Below, one piece after another: positions 51,367 to 59,770 of a DNA stretch of 64,000 bases; positions within the stretch are counted from its first letter, which is position 1, and the number at the start of each line of letters is the position of its first letter. The translations under genes were made by a program, and so were the position numbers. This stretch comes from Azospirillum fermentarium. GTDB lineage: Bacteria; Pseudomonadota; Alphaproteobacteria; Azospirillales; Azospirillaceae. The DNA lies in assembly GCF_025961205.1 (NCBI RefSeq), contig NZ_JAOQNH010000002.1:960208-1024207 (forward strand), written 5' to 3'. The notes beneath the pieces were generated by a model that made no database searches, was not told the origin of the DNA, and saw only the letters and a program-made list of their open reading frames with translations.

Positions 51367-52377
51367 ATGAGCGTCAACGACACGGCCGCCGCCCTGCCGG
51401 CGGCCGGGGGCGGAGCCTTGCCGCCGTTGCGGGTGTGGCTGCGCTTCGGCGTGGCAGCCGCCTTGTGGTTCGCCGCCGCCGCCGTCACCAGCCTGTGGCC
51501 CGATCTGGACGATTGGGAACGCACGGGCGAATTCGCCGCCCTGCTGGCGGTGGCCGGCGGGCTGCTGGCGCTGGCCGTGCCGCTGCTGGCCGCGGTGAGG
51601 CCCGCCAAGGTGCTGGACCGGCTGGACCAGTCCATTCCCTGGCTGGTGGCGCTGGCCATCGGGCTGACGGCATGGGAGGTGCTGACCGCCAAGCTCAACA
51701 TCCTGCCCCGCCCCTTCTTCGCGCCGCCCCAGGGGTTGCTGGAGGTGTACCTCGACGACTGGCCGCGGCTCCTTGACTGCTTTGCCGCGTCGCTGGGACT
51801 GCTGGTCACCGGCTACACCATCGGGTCGGTCCTCGGCATCGTCACCGGGGTCGCCATCGGCTGGTCGCGGGCGGTGGGGTACTGGGTGCATCCGGTGCTG
51901 CGGCTGATCGGGCCGCTGCCGGCCACCGCGTGGCTGCCCATCGCCTTCTTCGCCTTCCCCTCGAGCTGGAGCGCCAGCGTGTTCCTGATCGCGCTGGCGG
52001 CGGGGGTGCCGGTGGCGATCCTCACATGGTCGGGCGTGGCCGGGGTCAACAGCGCCTATTACGACATCGCCCGCACGCTGGGCGCATCCCAACGGTTCCT
52101 GGTGCTGAAGGTGGCGGTGCCCGCCGCCATGCCGCACGTGTTCGTCGGGCTGTTCATGGGTCTGGCCGCCGCCTTTGCCGTGCTGGTGGTGGCGGAGATG
52201 CTGGGGGTGAAGTCCGGGGTCGGCTGGTACCTGCAATGGGCGCAGGGGTGGGCCGCCTACGGCAACATGTACGCCGCCTTGCTGGTGATGGCGCTGGTGT
52301 GCTCCGGCCTCGTCACCCTGCTGTTCCGGGTGCGCGACCGCCTGCTGGCCTGGCAGAAGGGAATGCTGAAATGGTAG
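51367..52377 (+). CDS. ABC transporter permease, SsuC/TauC-like
   Basis: 336 residues from ATG 51367. About eight hydrophobic segments: an N-terminal pair beyond the usual six, then the BPD_transp_1 domain with IARTLGASQRFLVLKVAVPA as EAA loop, typical of nitrate/sulfonate/taurine importers. The N-terminal ~95 residues are longer than in E. coli SsuC (263 aa). Overlaps the ATPase start by 7 bp. Confidence 0.87.
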   Translation: MSVNDTAAALPAAGGGALPPLRVWLRFGVAAALWFAAAAVTSLWPDLDDWERTGEFAALLAVAGGLLALAVPLLAAVRPAKVLDRLDQSIPWLVALAIGLTAWEVLTAKLNILPRPFFAPPQGLLEVYLDDWPRLLDCFAASLGLLVTGYTIGSVLGIVTGVAIGWSRAVGYWVHPVLRLIGPLPATAWLPIAFFAFPSSWSASVFLIALAAGVPVAILTWSGVAGVNSAYYDIARTLGASQRFLVLKVAVPAAMPHVFVGLFMGLAAAFAVLVVAEMLGVKSGVGWYLQWAQGWAAYGNMYAALLVMALVCSGLVTLLFRVRDRLLAWQKGMLKW

Positions 52378-53165
52378 CGCTGAATCGGGCCTTCACCGCG
52401 CAGGACGCGGTGGGGATGACCATCGACGTGCAGGGCGTGGACCACCGTTTCGATCTCGACGGCGCGCCGCTGCCGGTGCTGGACGGCGTGGACCTGCGGG
52501 TCGAACCGGGGGAGATGGTGGCGCTGCTGGGGCCGTCGGGCTGCGGCAAATCCACCCTGCTTCGCCTGATCGCCGGGCTGGAGCCGCCCAGCCGCGGGCG
52601 CATCCTGGCCGACGGCACCCCCATCCGCGGGCCGGAGCCGTCGCGGGTGGTGGTGTTCCAGGATCCCACCCTCTACCCCTGGCGCACCGTGCGCGCCAAC
52701 GTCGCCCTGGGGCTGGAGGCGCAGGGGCTGCTGCGCACGCAAGGGCACCGCATCGACGATGCCCTGAAACTGGTCGGCCTGACCGGCTTCGCCAACGCCT
52801 ATCCCCACCAGCTTTCCGGCGGCATGGCCCAGCGCGCCGCCTTGGCCCGCGCGCTGGTCAACGACCCCCGCCTGCTGATCCTGGACGAGCCGCTGGGCAA
52901 GCTGGACAGCCTGACCCGCCTGACCATGCAGAGCGAACTGGTGGATCTGTGGCAGCGGGCGGGCTTCACCGGCCTGCTGGTCACCCACGACATCGAAGAG
53001 GCGCTGTTCATGGCCACCCGCGTGGTGGTGTTCAGCCCCCGCCCGGCGCGCATCAAGGCCGACCTGCCCATCGGCCGTCCCTATCCCCGCCACCGCGGCG
53101 ACCCGGTGCTGACCGAGCTTCGCCACCACATCCTTGAACTTCTCGGCCTGGCCGAGACCTGGTGA
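52371..53165 (+). CDS. ABC transporter ATP-binding protein, SsuB/TauB-like
   Basis: 264 residues. Walker A LLGPSGCGKSTLLR, Q-loop VVVFQDPTLYPW, signature LSGGMAQRAALARAL, Walker B LLILDEPLGKLD, switch His in LVTHDIEEALFMA. Matches sulfonate/nitrate/taurine importer ATPases. Coupled to the permease; a matching binding protein is not immediately adjacent but three lie 2.5-10 kb downstream on the same strand. Confidence 0.9.
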   Translation: MVALNRAFTAQDAVGMTIDVQGVDHRFDLDGAPLPVLDGVDLRVEPGEMVALLGPSGCGKSTLLRLIAGLEPPSRGRILADGTPIRGPEPSRVVVFQDPTLYPWRTVRANVALGLEAQGLLRTQGHRIDDALKLVGLTGFANAYPHQLSGGMAQRAALARALVNDPRLLILDEPLGKLDSLTRLTMQSELVDLWQRAGFTGLLVTHDIEEALFMATRVVVFSPRPARIKADLPIGRPYPRHRGDPVLTELRHHILELLGLAETW

Positions 53166-53176
53166 GGACCATCCGC

Positions 53177-53791
53177 ATGTCCACTCCCAACGGGTCCACT
53201 CCCAACATCGACCGCCTGCGCGGTTTCATCGGCGATTTCACCCGGCTGGTGGAACGGCTGGGCGGCAACGAGCCGGCGCTGCTGGCCGAAGGCCGCACCC
53301 TGCTGGCCGGTCTGATCGCCGCCGACGACTGGCTGCCCGACGCCTACGCCCAGCCCGACCCGGTGCATTACCGGCAATACCTGCTGCACTGTGACCCGTT
53401 CGAACGGTTTTCGGTGGTCAGCTTTGTGTGGGGGCCGGGGCAGCGCACGCCGATCCACGACCACACCGTGTGGGGGCTGGTCGGCGTGCTGCGCGGGTCT
53501 GAGGTGTCGCAGCGCTATGACCTGCGCCCCGGCGAACCGCCGCTGGCCCACCCCACCGAGATCCTGCCCACGGGTGCGGTGGAGGCGGTGTCGCCCACCA
53601 TCGGCGACGTCCACGCCATCTCCAACGCGCTGGCCGACCGCCCGTCCATCAGCATCCACGTCTACGGCGGCAACATCGGGGCGGTGCGCCGGTCGGTGTT
53701 CGACCCCCAGACGGGCCAGCCCAAGCTTTTCATCTCCGGCTACGCCAACGCCGCGGTTCCCAACCTGTGGGACCGCTCCAAAGCCGCCTGA
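53177..53791 (+). CDS. Cysteine dioxygenase-family protein
   Basis: 204 residues from ATG 53177 (GAGGA upstream; a GTG at 53162 overlaps the ATPase gene). Cupin iron site in RTPIHDHTVWGLVGVLRGSE (HxH), distal His in DVHAISNALADRPSISIHVY. Family includes cysteine dioxygenase and 3-mercaptopropionate dioxygenase, which oxidise a thiol to its sulfinate with O2. Placed between the ABC genes and a multi-rhodanese protein, so a thiol from the imported compound is its likely substrate. Confidence 0.87.
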   Translation: MSTPNGSTPNIDRLRGFIGDFTRLVERLGGNEPALLAEGRTLLAGLIAADDWLPDAYAQPDPVHYRQYLLHCDPFERFSVVSFVWGPGQRTPIHDHTVWGLVGVLRGSEVSQRYDLRPGEPPLAHPTEILPTGAVEAVSPTIGDVHAISNALADRPSISIHVYGGNIGAVRRSVFDPQTGQPKLFISGYANAAVPNLWDRSKAA

Positions 53792-53806
53792 AGGAACCTC
53801 CCCGCC

Positions 53807-55405
53807 ATGACCCTATCCGTCCGCACCCCCGCCGACATCCGCAACGCCTGGATCGCGGGAAGCGAAACCGCGCTCCTCGACGCACGGGAGGAAGGCCCCT
53901 ATTCCCTGGCCCATCCGCTGTTCGCGGTATCGGTGCCGCTGAGCCGGGTGGAGCTTCTGGCCCTCGACCTGCTGCCGCGCGTCAGCGTGCCCATCACCGT
54001 CTATGACGACGGCGAAGGGGTGGCGGAGCCGGCGGCACGGCGGCTCCAGTCCCTGGGCTACACCGACGTGGCGCTGCTGGCCGGCGGGCTGTCGGGCTGG
54101 GTGGCGGCGGGGTTCGAGGTCTACCGCGACGTCAACGTGCCCAGCAAGGCGTTCGGCGAATGGGTGGAGCACCACCGCCACACGCCGTCGCTCTCGGCCA
54201 CCGAGGTCAAGGCGCTGATCGACGCCAAGGCCGACGTGGTGATCCTGGATGCCCGCCGGTTCGAGGAATACGCCACCATGGCGATCCCCGGCGGCATCAG
54301 CGTGCCGGGGGCCGAACTGGTCAAGCGCGTCCACGACATCGCCCCCGACCCCAACACGCTGGTGATCGTCAATTGCGCCGGGCGCACCCGGTCGATCATC
54401 GGCGCCCAGTCGCTGGTCAACGCCGGCATCCCCAACGGGGTGGCCGCCCTGCGCAACGGCACCATCGGCTGGACGCTGGCCCGGCAGGAGCTTGAGCACG
54501 GCGCCACCCGCCGGTTCCCCGAGGTCTCGCCGGATGGGGACGCCAAGGGCCGCCGGGCCGCCCGCGCCGTGGCCGACCGGGCCGGCGTGCGCCGCATCAC
54601 CCCGGCCATTCTCGACGGTTACCGCGGCGACGAACGGCGCACGCTGCACCTGCTCGACGTGCGCACGCCGGAGGAATACGCCGCCGGCCACCTTCCGGGA
54701 TTCCGCCACGCCCCCGGCGGGCAACTGGTGCAGGCGACCGATGAAGTCGTGGCGGTGCGCGGTGCCCGCATCGTGCTGGCCGACGACCCGGCGGGCGGCG
54801 GCGGGGTGCGGGCGGACATGACCGCCTCGTGGCTGGCCCAACTCGGCTGGGACGTGGCGGTGCTGGAGGGCGATGTGGCGGGCCTGGGGCTGGAGAGCGG
54901 GGCCGACCGCCGCCGCCTGCCGCCGGTGCCCGACGCGCCGGTGGAAACCGTCACCCCCCACGACCTGCTGGCTCTGCTGGACAACGGCGAGGCGGCGGTG
55001 ATCGACCTGACCCGCAGCCCGCGCTACCGCGCCGGCCACATCCCCGGCGCGTGGTTCGCCGTGCGCGCCCGCCTGGGCGCGGTTCTGGCCCGCCTGCCCG
55101 CCGGGGTGCGCCCGGTGCTGACCTGCGGCGACGGCACGCTGACCCGCTACGCGGTTGCGGATTTCGCGGAAAAGGGCTGGCCCGCCCCGCTGCTGCTGAC
55201 CGGCGGCACCAAGGCATGGGTCGACGCCGGGCTGCCGCTCAGCACCGATCTGGAGCGGCTGGGGCCGGAACCCGACGACATCTACAAGCGCCCGTACGAG
55301 GGCACCGACAACAGCGATGCCGCCATGCAGGGCTACATCGACTGGGAACTGGAGCTGGTCGCCCAGTTGAAACGCGACGGCGCCCACCGCTTCCGCGTGA
55401 TCTGA
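53807..55405 (+). CDS. Four-domain rhodanese-like sulfurtransferase
   Basis: 532 residues with four rhodanese domains. Domain 1 (~5-112) has VYDDGEGV, without cysteine, at the active loop. Domain 2 (~130-240) has IVNCAGRTRS, an active cysteine loop. Domain 3 (~265-360) has VLADDPAGGGGV, again no cysteine. Domain 4 (~385-490) has LTCGDGTLTR, with cysteine. So active and inactive domains alternate. It should move sulfane sulfur, for example from thiosulfate or a persulfide, and sits 16 bp after the cysteine-dioxygenase-like gene. The last ~40 residues (DIYKRPYEGTDNSDAAMQGY) are a conserved tail. Confidence 0.9.
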   Translation: MTLSVRTPADIRNAWIAGSETALLDAREEGPYSLAHPLFAVSVPLSRVELLALDLLPRVSVPITVYDDGEGVAEPAARRLQSLGYTDVALLAGGLSGWVAAGFEVYRDVNVPSKAFGEWVEHHRHTPSLSATEVKALIDAKADVVILDARRFEEYATMAIPGGISVPGAELVKRVHDIAPDPNTLVIVNCAGRTRSIIGAQSLVNAGIPNGVAALRNGTIGWTLARQELEHGATRRFPEVSPDGDAKGRRAARAVADRAGVRRITPAILDGYRGDERRTLHLLDVRTPEEYAAGHLPGFRHAPGGQLVQATDEVVAVRGARIVLADDPAGGGGVRADMTASWLAQLGWDVAVLEGDVAGLGLESGADRRRLPPVPDAPVETVTPHDLLALLDNGEAAVIDLTRSPRYRAGHIPGAWFAVRARLGAVLARLPAGVRPVLTCGDGTLTRYAVADFAEKGWPAPLLLTGGTKAWVDAGLPLSTDLERLGPEPDDIYKRPYEGTDNSDAAMQGYIDWELELVAQLKRDGAHRFRVI

Positions 55406-55454
55406 CCCTTCCTGCCAGGGCACCCCATCCGTGACCTTTCCGGCAACACCCCAT

Positions 55455-55573
55455 CCACCGTCATTCCCGCGAAGGCGGGAATCCAGCGTGAGCCGCGATA
55501 GCGGCGACATGACTCCCCAAGGTTTCGCGGTGCGAGACCTTCTGGATTCCCGCCTTCGCGGGAATGACGGTGG
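55455..55573. repeat. REP-like perfect inverted repeat
   Basis: A 32-bp perfect inverted repeat, left arm 55455-55486 and right arm 55542-55573, separated by 55 bp. Each arm contains its own palindrome (TTCCCGC-GAAG-GCGGGAA). Intergenic location and the core CATTCCCGCGAAGGCGGGAA are typical of dispersed non-autonomous repeats found in many proteobacteria. It could also fold as a terminator/processing site between the rhodanese gene and the next one. Confidence 0.75.
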
Positions 55574-55644
55574 TTTTGTGCGGAGCGTGGCCGTGGTGCG
55601 GATGCCTTGATCCCCTCCCCCCCGAAAGCCAGGAACCCCCGCCC

Positions 55645-56679
55645 ATGCGTTTCCCCTTGTCCTCCCTTCGCCGAACCGCCGCCGGGGCGGTGCTGCTGCT
55701 GGCCGCCGGGCTGTCCACCCTGTCCCCCGCCGCCGCGCGGGCCGAAGCGACGGAGGTGCGGTTCGCCCGCAACCTCGGTCTCGGCTACCTGCCGCTTTAC
55801 GTGATGCAGGACCGCGGGCTGGTGGAAAAGCACGCCAAGGCCGCCGGCCTGGGCGAGGTGACGGCCCGCTATACCCCGCTCGGCAACCCCACCACGATCA
55901 CCGAGGCCACCCTGTCCGGCAACGCCGATTTCGGGGCGGCGGGGGTACCGGCCTTCATTATCGCCTGGGACAAGACCCGCGGGAACGCCAACCTGACGGG
56001 TGTGGCGGCGCTGAACGCCCAGCCCGCCTATCTCAACACCAACAAGCCCACGATCAAGAGCCTGAAGGACTTCACCGACAAGGACCGCATCGTGGTGCCG
56101 TCGGTGCGCGCGTCCTATCAGGCCATCGTTCTGCAGATTGCGTCGGAACAGGCGTTCGGCCCCGGCCAGCACGCCAGACTCGACCCGCTGACGGTATCGC
56201 TGTCCCACCCCGACGGCACCGCCGCCCTGCTGTCGGGCCGCACCGAGATCACCGCCCATTTCACCAGCCCGCCGTACCAGGACCAGCAGCTCCAGAACCC
56301 GGCCATCCACACGGTGCTGAGTTCGTACGACGTGCTGGGCGGGCCGGCGTCGTTCAGCGCGCTGTGGACCTCCGCCGCGTTCCGCGACGCCAACCCCACG
56401 CTTTACAAGGCGGTGCTGGCCGCGCTGGACGAGGCGGTGGCGTTCATCAAGGCCGACCCGCAGGAATCCGCCCGCATCTTCATCCGCATCGAGAATTCCA
56501 AGCTGCCCGCCGACACGGTGGCGGCCCTGATCAATCACCCGGAGATCAATTATGACCTCACCCCGCGGGGGATCGGCACCTTCACGGGATTCATGGCCCG
56601 CATCGGCTCCATCCGCAACAAGCCTGCCGACTGGCGCGACCTGTTCTTCGCCGACATCCATGACCGGGCCGGAAGCTGA
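55645..56679 (+). CDS. Sulfonate/nitrate/taurine-type ABC substrate-binding protein
   Basis: 344 residues from ATG 55645. Sec signal (hydrophobic AAGAVLLLAAGLSTLSPAAA, cut near ARA-EA), then VRFARNLGLGYLPLYVMQDR, GNADFGAAGVPAFIIAWD and PSVRASYQAIVLQIASEQAF, the NMT1/THI5/SsuA-like fold. Periplasmic ligand carrier, presumably for the SsuBC-like pump upstream. Begins after the REP-like element, so it may have its own promoter. Confidence 0.85.
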   Translation: MRFPLSSLRRTAAGAVLLLAAGLSTLSPAAARAEATEVRFARNLGLGYLPLYVMQDRGLVEKHAKAAGLGEVTARYTPLGNPTTITEATLSGNADFGAAGVPAFIIAWDKTRGNANLTGVAALNAQPAYLNTNKPTIKSLKDFTDKDRIVVPSVRASYQAIVLQIASEQAFGPGQHARLDPLTVSLSHPDGTAALLSGRTEITAHFTSPPYQDQQLQNPAIHTVLSSYDVLGGPASFSALWTSAAFRDANPTLYKAVLAALDEAVAFIKADPQESARIFIRIENSKLPADTVAALINHPEINYDLTPRGIGTFTGFMARIGSIRNKPADWRDLFFADIHDRAGS

Positions 56680-56698
56680 GACGCGGGGAGGAACGCCG

Positions 56699-57559
56699 AT
56701 GACCACCGATGCCTTTCACATTCATCCCGTCTCGCCGTTGCTGGGCGCGGAGATCCGCGGGCTCGACCTGTCGCAGCCGCTCGGCGACGCCACAGCGGCG
56801 GCGCTGGCCGACGCGCTCGACCGCCATCTGGTGCTGGTGTTCCGCGACCAGCGCATCGGCGACGCCGATCAGGTACGGGTGTCGCGCCACTTCGGCCCGC
56901 TGGACAAGGCGCCGATCACCGAGCACGGGCGCCTGCACGCCCCCGGCTTTGAAGAGGTCTATGTCATCTCCAACGTGACCGAGGGCGGGCGGCCCATCGG
57001 CGCGCTGGGGGCGGGGGAATCCGTGTGGCACGCCGACATGGCCTATCTGGAAACCCCGCCCTACGCCAGCAGCCTCTATGCGCTGGAGGTGCCGGACGAG
57101 GGCGGGAACACCGGCTTCATCAGCATGTACGCGGCCTATGACGCCCTGCCCGCCGATCTGCGCACCCACGTGGACGGGCTGTCGCTGAAGCACGACAGCA
57201 CCACCAACAGCGGCGGCTACCTGCGCCAGGGGTACGAGGCGCCGGTGGACGTGACCACCTCCCCCGGCACGGTGCATCCGCTGGTGATCCGCCACCCGGT
57301 GACGGGGCGCAGGGCGCTGCTGCTGGGCCGCCGCCCGTACGCCTACATCCCCGGCCTGTCGGTTGCCGAGAGCGAAGCGCTGCTGGACCGCATCTGGGAT
57401 GCGGCGGTGCGCCCGGAGCTGGCGTGGCACCACCGCTGGCGGGTGGGGGATCTGGTGATGTGGGACAACCGCTGGACCATGCACCGCCGCGACCCCTTCC
57501 CCGAGCACCTGCGCCGCCGGATGCACCGCACCCAGATCCGGGTGCCGGAGCGGGCATGA
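56699..57559 (+). CDS. TauD/TfdA-family dioxygenase
   Basis: 286 residues from ATG 56699 with GGGGAGGA upstream. LGAEIRGLDLSQPLGDATAA, Fe ligands HxD in SVWHADMAYLETPP and distal His in NRWTMHRRDPFP, and 2-oxoglutarate Arg in the C-terminal RRRMHRTQIR. Matches Fe(II)/2-oxoglutarate dioxygenases such as taurine dioxygenase, which release sulfite from sulfonates. Follows a binding protein in a sulfur cluster, so a sulfonate or sulfate-ester substrate is likely. Confidence 0.88.
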   Translation: MTTDAFHIHPVSPLLGAEIRGLDLSQPLGDATAAALADALDRHLVLVFRDQRIGDADQVRVSRHFGPLDKAPITEHGRLHAPGFEEVYVISNVTEGGRPIGALGAGESVWHADMAYLETPPYASSLYALEVPDEGGNTGFISMYAAYDALPADLRTHVDGLSLKHDSTTNSGGYLRQGYEAPVDVTTSPGTVHPLVIRHPVTGRRALLLGRRPYAYIPGLSVAESEALLDRIWDAAVRPELAWHHRWRVGDLVMWDNRWTMHRRDPFPEHLRRRMHRTQIRVPERA

Positions 57560-57638
57560 CCGGCGGGCACGCCCCCCGCGTTCCCCCTGTTTTCCCCTCT
57601 CCCCCTGGGGAGAGGAGGATTGGAGGGTAGGGCCACCC

Positions 57639-58544
57639 ATGCTCCCGACCAACCTGGACATGGACATCCTGCGCGCACTGGTGATCGCCATGGACCTGGG
57701 CGGCTTCGCCCGCGCCGCCGAGCGGCTGGGACGCACCCAGTCGGCCATCAGCCTGCAGATGAAGAAGCTGGAGGAACAGGTGGGCCAGCCGCTGTTCCGC
57801 AAGGCCGGGCGCACGGTGGCGCTGACCGACACCGGCGACGTGCTGCTGGGCTACGCCCGCCGCATCGTGGCCCTGAACGACGAGGCGCTGACCACCGCCC
57901 GCGGCGGCACCGTGGACGGCACCGTGCGCGTGGGCTTTCCCCAGGATCTGGCCGAACGCTGGCTGCCGGCGGTGCTGGGCGCCTTTCACCGCGCCCACCC
58001 GCGGGTGCATGTGGAAGCGCGGGTGGGACGCGGCCAGGAACTGCGCGAACAGGCGGCCCAGGGCGGGTTGGATCTGGCGCTGGCCTTCGGCGCCATCGGT
58101 GACACGGCCCCGGCGGGATTATCCGGCGGGCCGGTGACGCTGGCCCATCTGCCGGTGGTGTGGGTGGCGGCCCCCGGCTTCCGCGCCGATCCCACCGCAC
58201 CGCTGCCGCTGGCGCTGCTGGATTCGCCCTGCATGTTCCGCCAGCACGGCATCGGGCGGCTGGACGAGGCCGGGTGCCCATGGCGCATCACCTTCACCAG
58301 CCCCAGTCTGTCGGGCCTGTGGGCGGCGGTGGAAGCCGGGCTGGGGGTTACCGTGCGCACGCCGCTGGGGGTGCCCGCCGGGCTGGCGGTGGTGGGGGCG
58401 ACCGGCACCGGCTTTCCCGCCCTGTCGCGGGTGCCGCTGGAACTCCACCGCTCCCCCGCCGCCACCAGCCCGGCGGTGGAACGGCTGTGCGGCATCCTGA
58501 CCGAATCCCTGCGCGGCATCCTGCCGCCCGGCGCCGGCATATAA
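57639..58544 (+). CDS. LysR-family transcriptional regulator
   Basis: 301 residues. HTH with DILRALVIAMDLGGFARAAE, then RLGRTQSAISLQMKKLEEQV and KAGRTVALTDTGDVLLGYAR; two-lobe effector domain follows. The strict TQSAISLQMKKLE motif fits the nodulation/transport subgroup. Lies on the same strand as its neighbours between the TauD-like and next binding-protein genes, so it may regulate this sulfonate cluster; CysB/Cbl-type control is an analogy, not shown. Confidence 0.9.
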   Translation: MLPTNLDMDILRALVIAMDLGGFARAAERLGRTQSAISLQMKKLEEQVGQPLFRKAGRTVALTDTGDVLLGYARRIVALNDEALTTARGGTVDGTVRVGFPQDLAERWLPAVLGAFHRAHPRVHVEARVGRGQELREQAAQGGLDLALAFGAIGDTAPAGLSGGPVTLAHLPVVWVAAPGFRADPTAPLPLALLDSPCMFRQHGIGRLDEAGCPWRITFTSPSLSGLWAAVEAGLGVTVRTPLGVPAGLAVVGATGTGFPALSRVPLELHRSPAATSPAVERLCGILTESLRGILPPGAGI

Positions 58545-58693
58545 CATTTCATATTTGTTAGTTAAGTTTTCAAAAACAATCTCATTTGTGTTTTTTGTTT
58601 TTCCTACACAAAAGATAGGGATATCATCTGACCCGTCACGTGATTGCTCCGCCGCCTTTCCACCCGAGCCATTCACCGAAAAGGGCCGATGCC
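58545..58693 (+). promoter_or_regulatory. AT-rich promoter region with inverted TTTGTGT/ACACAAA
   Basis: About 75 bp of strongly AT-rich sequence after the LysR gene, holding an inverted pair TTTGTGT (58585-58591) and ACACAAA (58606-58612). It precedes the binding protein and flavin monooxygenase genes and is their likely promoter. The half-site resembles that in the palindrome at 49281-49303 in opposite order. Confidence 0.45.
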
Positions 58694-59731
58694 ATGACCG
58701 CCGCGCCGCCGTTTCCCACCCCGTTCCCGTCCGCCACCGGCCCGGCGTTCAGCCGCCGCACCCTGCTGCGCGCCGGTGCGGGTGTCTGCGGGGCACTGGC
58801 CGCGGGCGGTCTGCCGTTTTCGCTGAACGCGGCGGTGCCAGGGCCGGAAACCACCCTGCGCATCGCCGATTACAAGGCGCTGGACGGGCTGGCGCTGGAA
58901 TCGGCGGGCCAGCTTCCCACCCCGTACAAGGCCAATTTCGCCGAATTCGCCTCGGGCAACCTGATCGTGGAGGCGATCAACGCCGGGGCCATCGACATCG
59001 GGTCCAGCAGCGAGATCCCGCCCGCCTTCGGCGTGACGGCGGGGGCGCGGCTGTCCGTCGTCGCCGTGGTCAAGGACGACGTGAACTGGCAGGTGGTGCT
59101 GGTGCCACCCGACAGCCCGATCCGATCCATCGCCGATCTGAAGGGCAAGCGCGTCGGCTATGTCCGCGCCACCACCACGCAATACTACCTGGCCAAGATG
59201 CTGGGGGAGGCGGGTTTGCGCTTCACCGACGTCAAGGCCGTGGCCCTGACCCCGGCGGAGGGCAATTCGGCGCTGGAACAGGGGTCGCTGGATGCCTGGG
59301 CCATCTATGGCTACAGCGTGCCCGCGGCCATCAAGAAGGGGGCGCGGGTTCTCAAGACCTCCAACGGCTACCTGTCGGGCAACTACCTCTATCTGGCCTC
59401 CCCCGACGCGCTGGCCGATCCGGCGAAATCGGCAGCCATCGGCGATTTCCTGCTGCGGCTGCGCCGGGCGCTGGCGTGGCGCGCCGCCAACCTGGACACC
59501 TGGGCGCAGATCCACTCATCCGCCATCGGCGTGCCGCTGGAGGTGGACCGGGAAATCCTGTGGAAGAACTCCCGCCAGCGGGATCTCGCCCCCATCACCG
59601 ACGCCGACGTGGCCTCGGCCCAGAACGTGGCCGACACCTTCCACCAACTGGGCGTGCTGCCGCGGGCCATCGACATGGCCCCGGCCTTCGACCGCCGCTT
59701 CACCGACATCCTGTCCCAGCCGCTGGGCTGA
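58694..59731 (+). CDS. Aliphatic sulfonate ABC substrate-binding protein (Tat-type)
   Basis: 345 residues from ATG 58694. Twin-arginine signal FSRRTLLRAGAGVCGALAAG. Mature part: LRIADYKALDGLALESAG, INAGAIDIGSSSEIPPAFGV and TQYYLAKMLGEAGLRFTDVK, SsuA-like. Exported folded to the periplasm. Its neighbour is an SsuD-like flavin monooxygenase, so an alkanesulfonate or related ligand is expected. Confidence 0.86.
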   Translation: MTAAPPFPTPFPSATGPAFSRRTLLRAGAGVCGALAAGGLPFSLNAAVPGPETTLRIADYKALDGLALESAGQLPTPYKANFAEFASGNLIVEAINAGAIDIGSSSEIPPAFGVTAGARLSVVAVVKDDVNWQVVLVPPDSPIRSIADLKGKRVGYVRATTTQYYLAKMLGEAGLRFTDVKAVALTPAEGNSALEQGSLDAWAIYGYSVPAAIKKGARVLKTSNGYLSGNYLYLASPDALADPAKSAAIGDFLLRLRRALAWRAANLDTWAQIHSSAIGVPLEVDREILWKNSRQRDLAPITDADVASAQNVADTFHQLGVLPRAIDMAPAFDRRFTDILSQPLG

Positions 59732-59770
59732 GGACCGCTCCCTTTTTCCCGCGCACAAGGAACCCCATCC

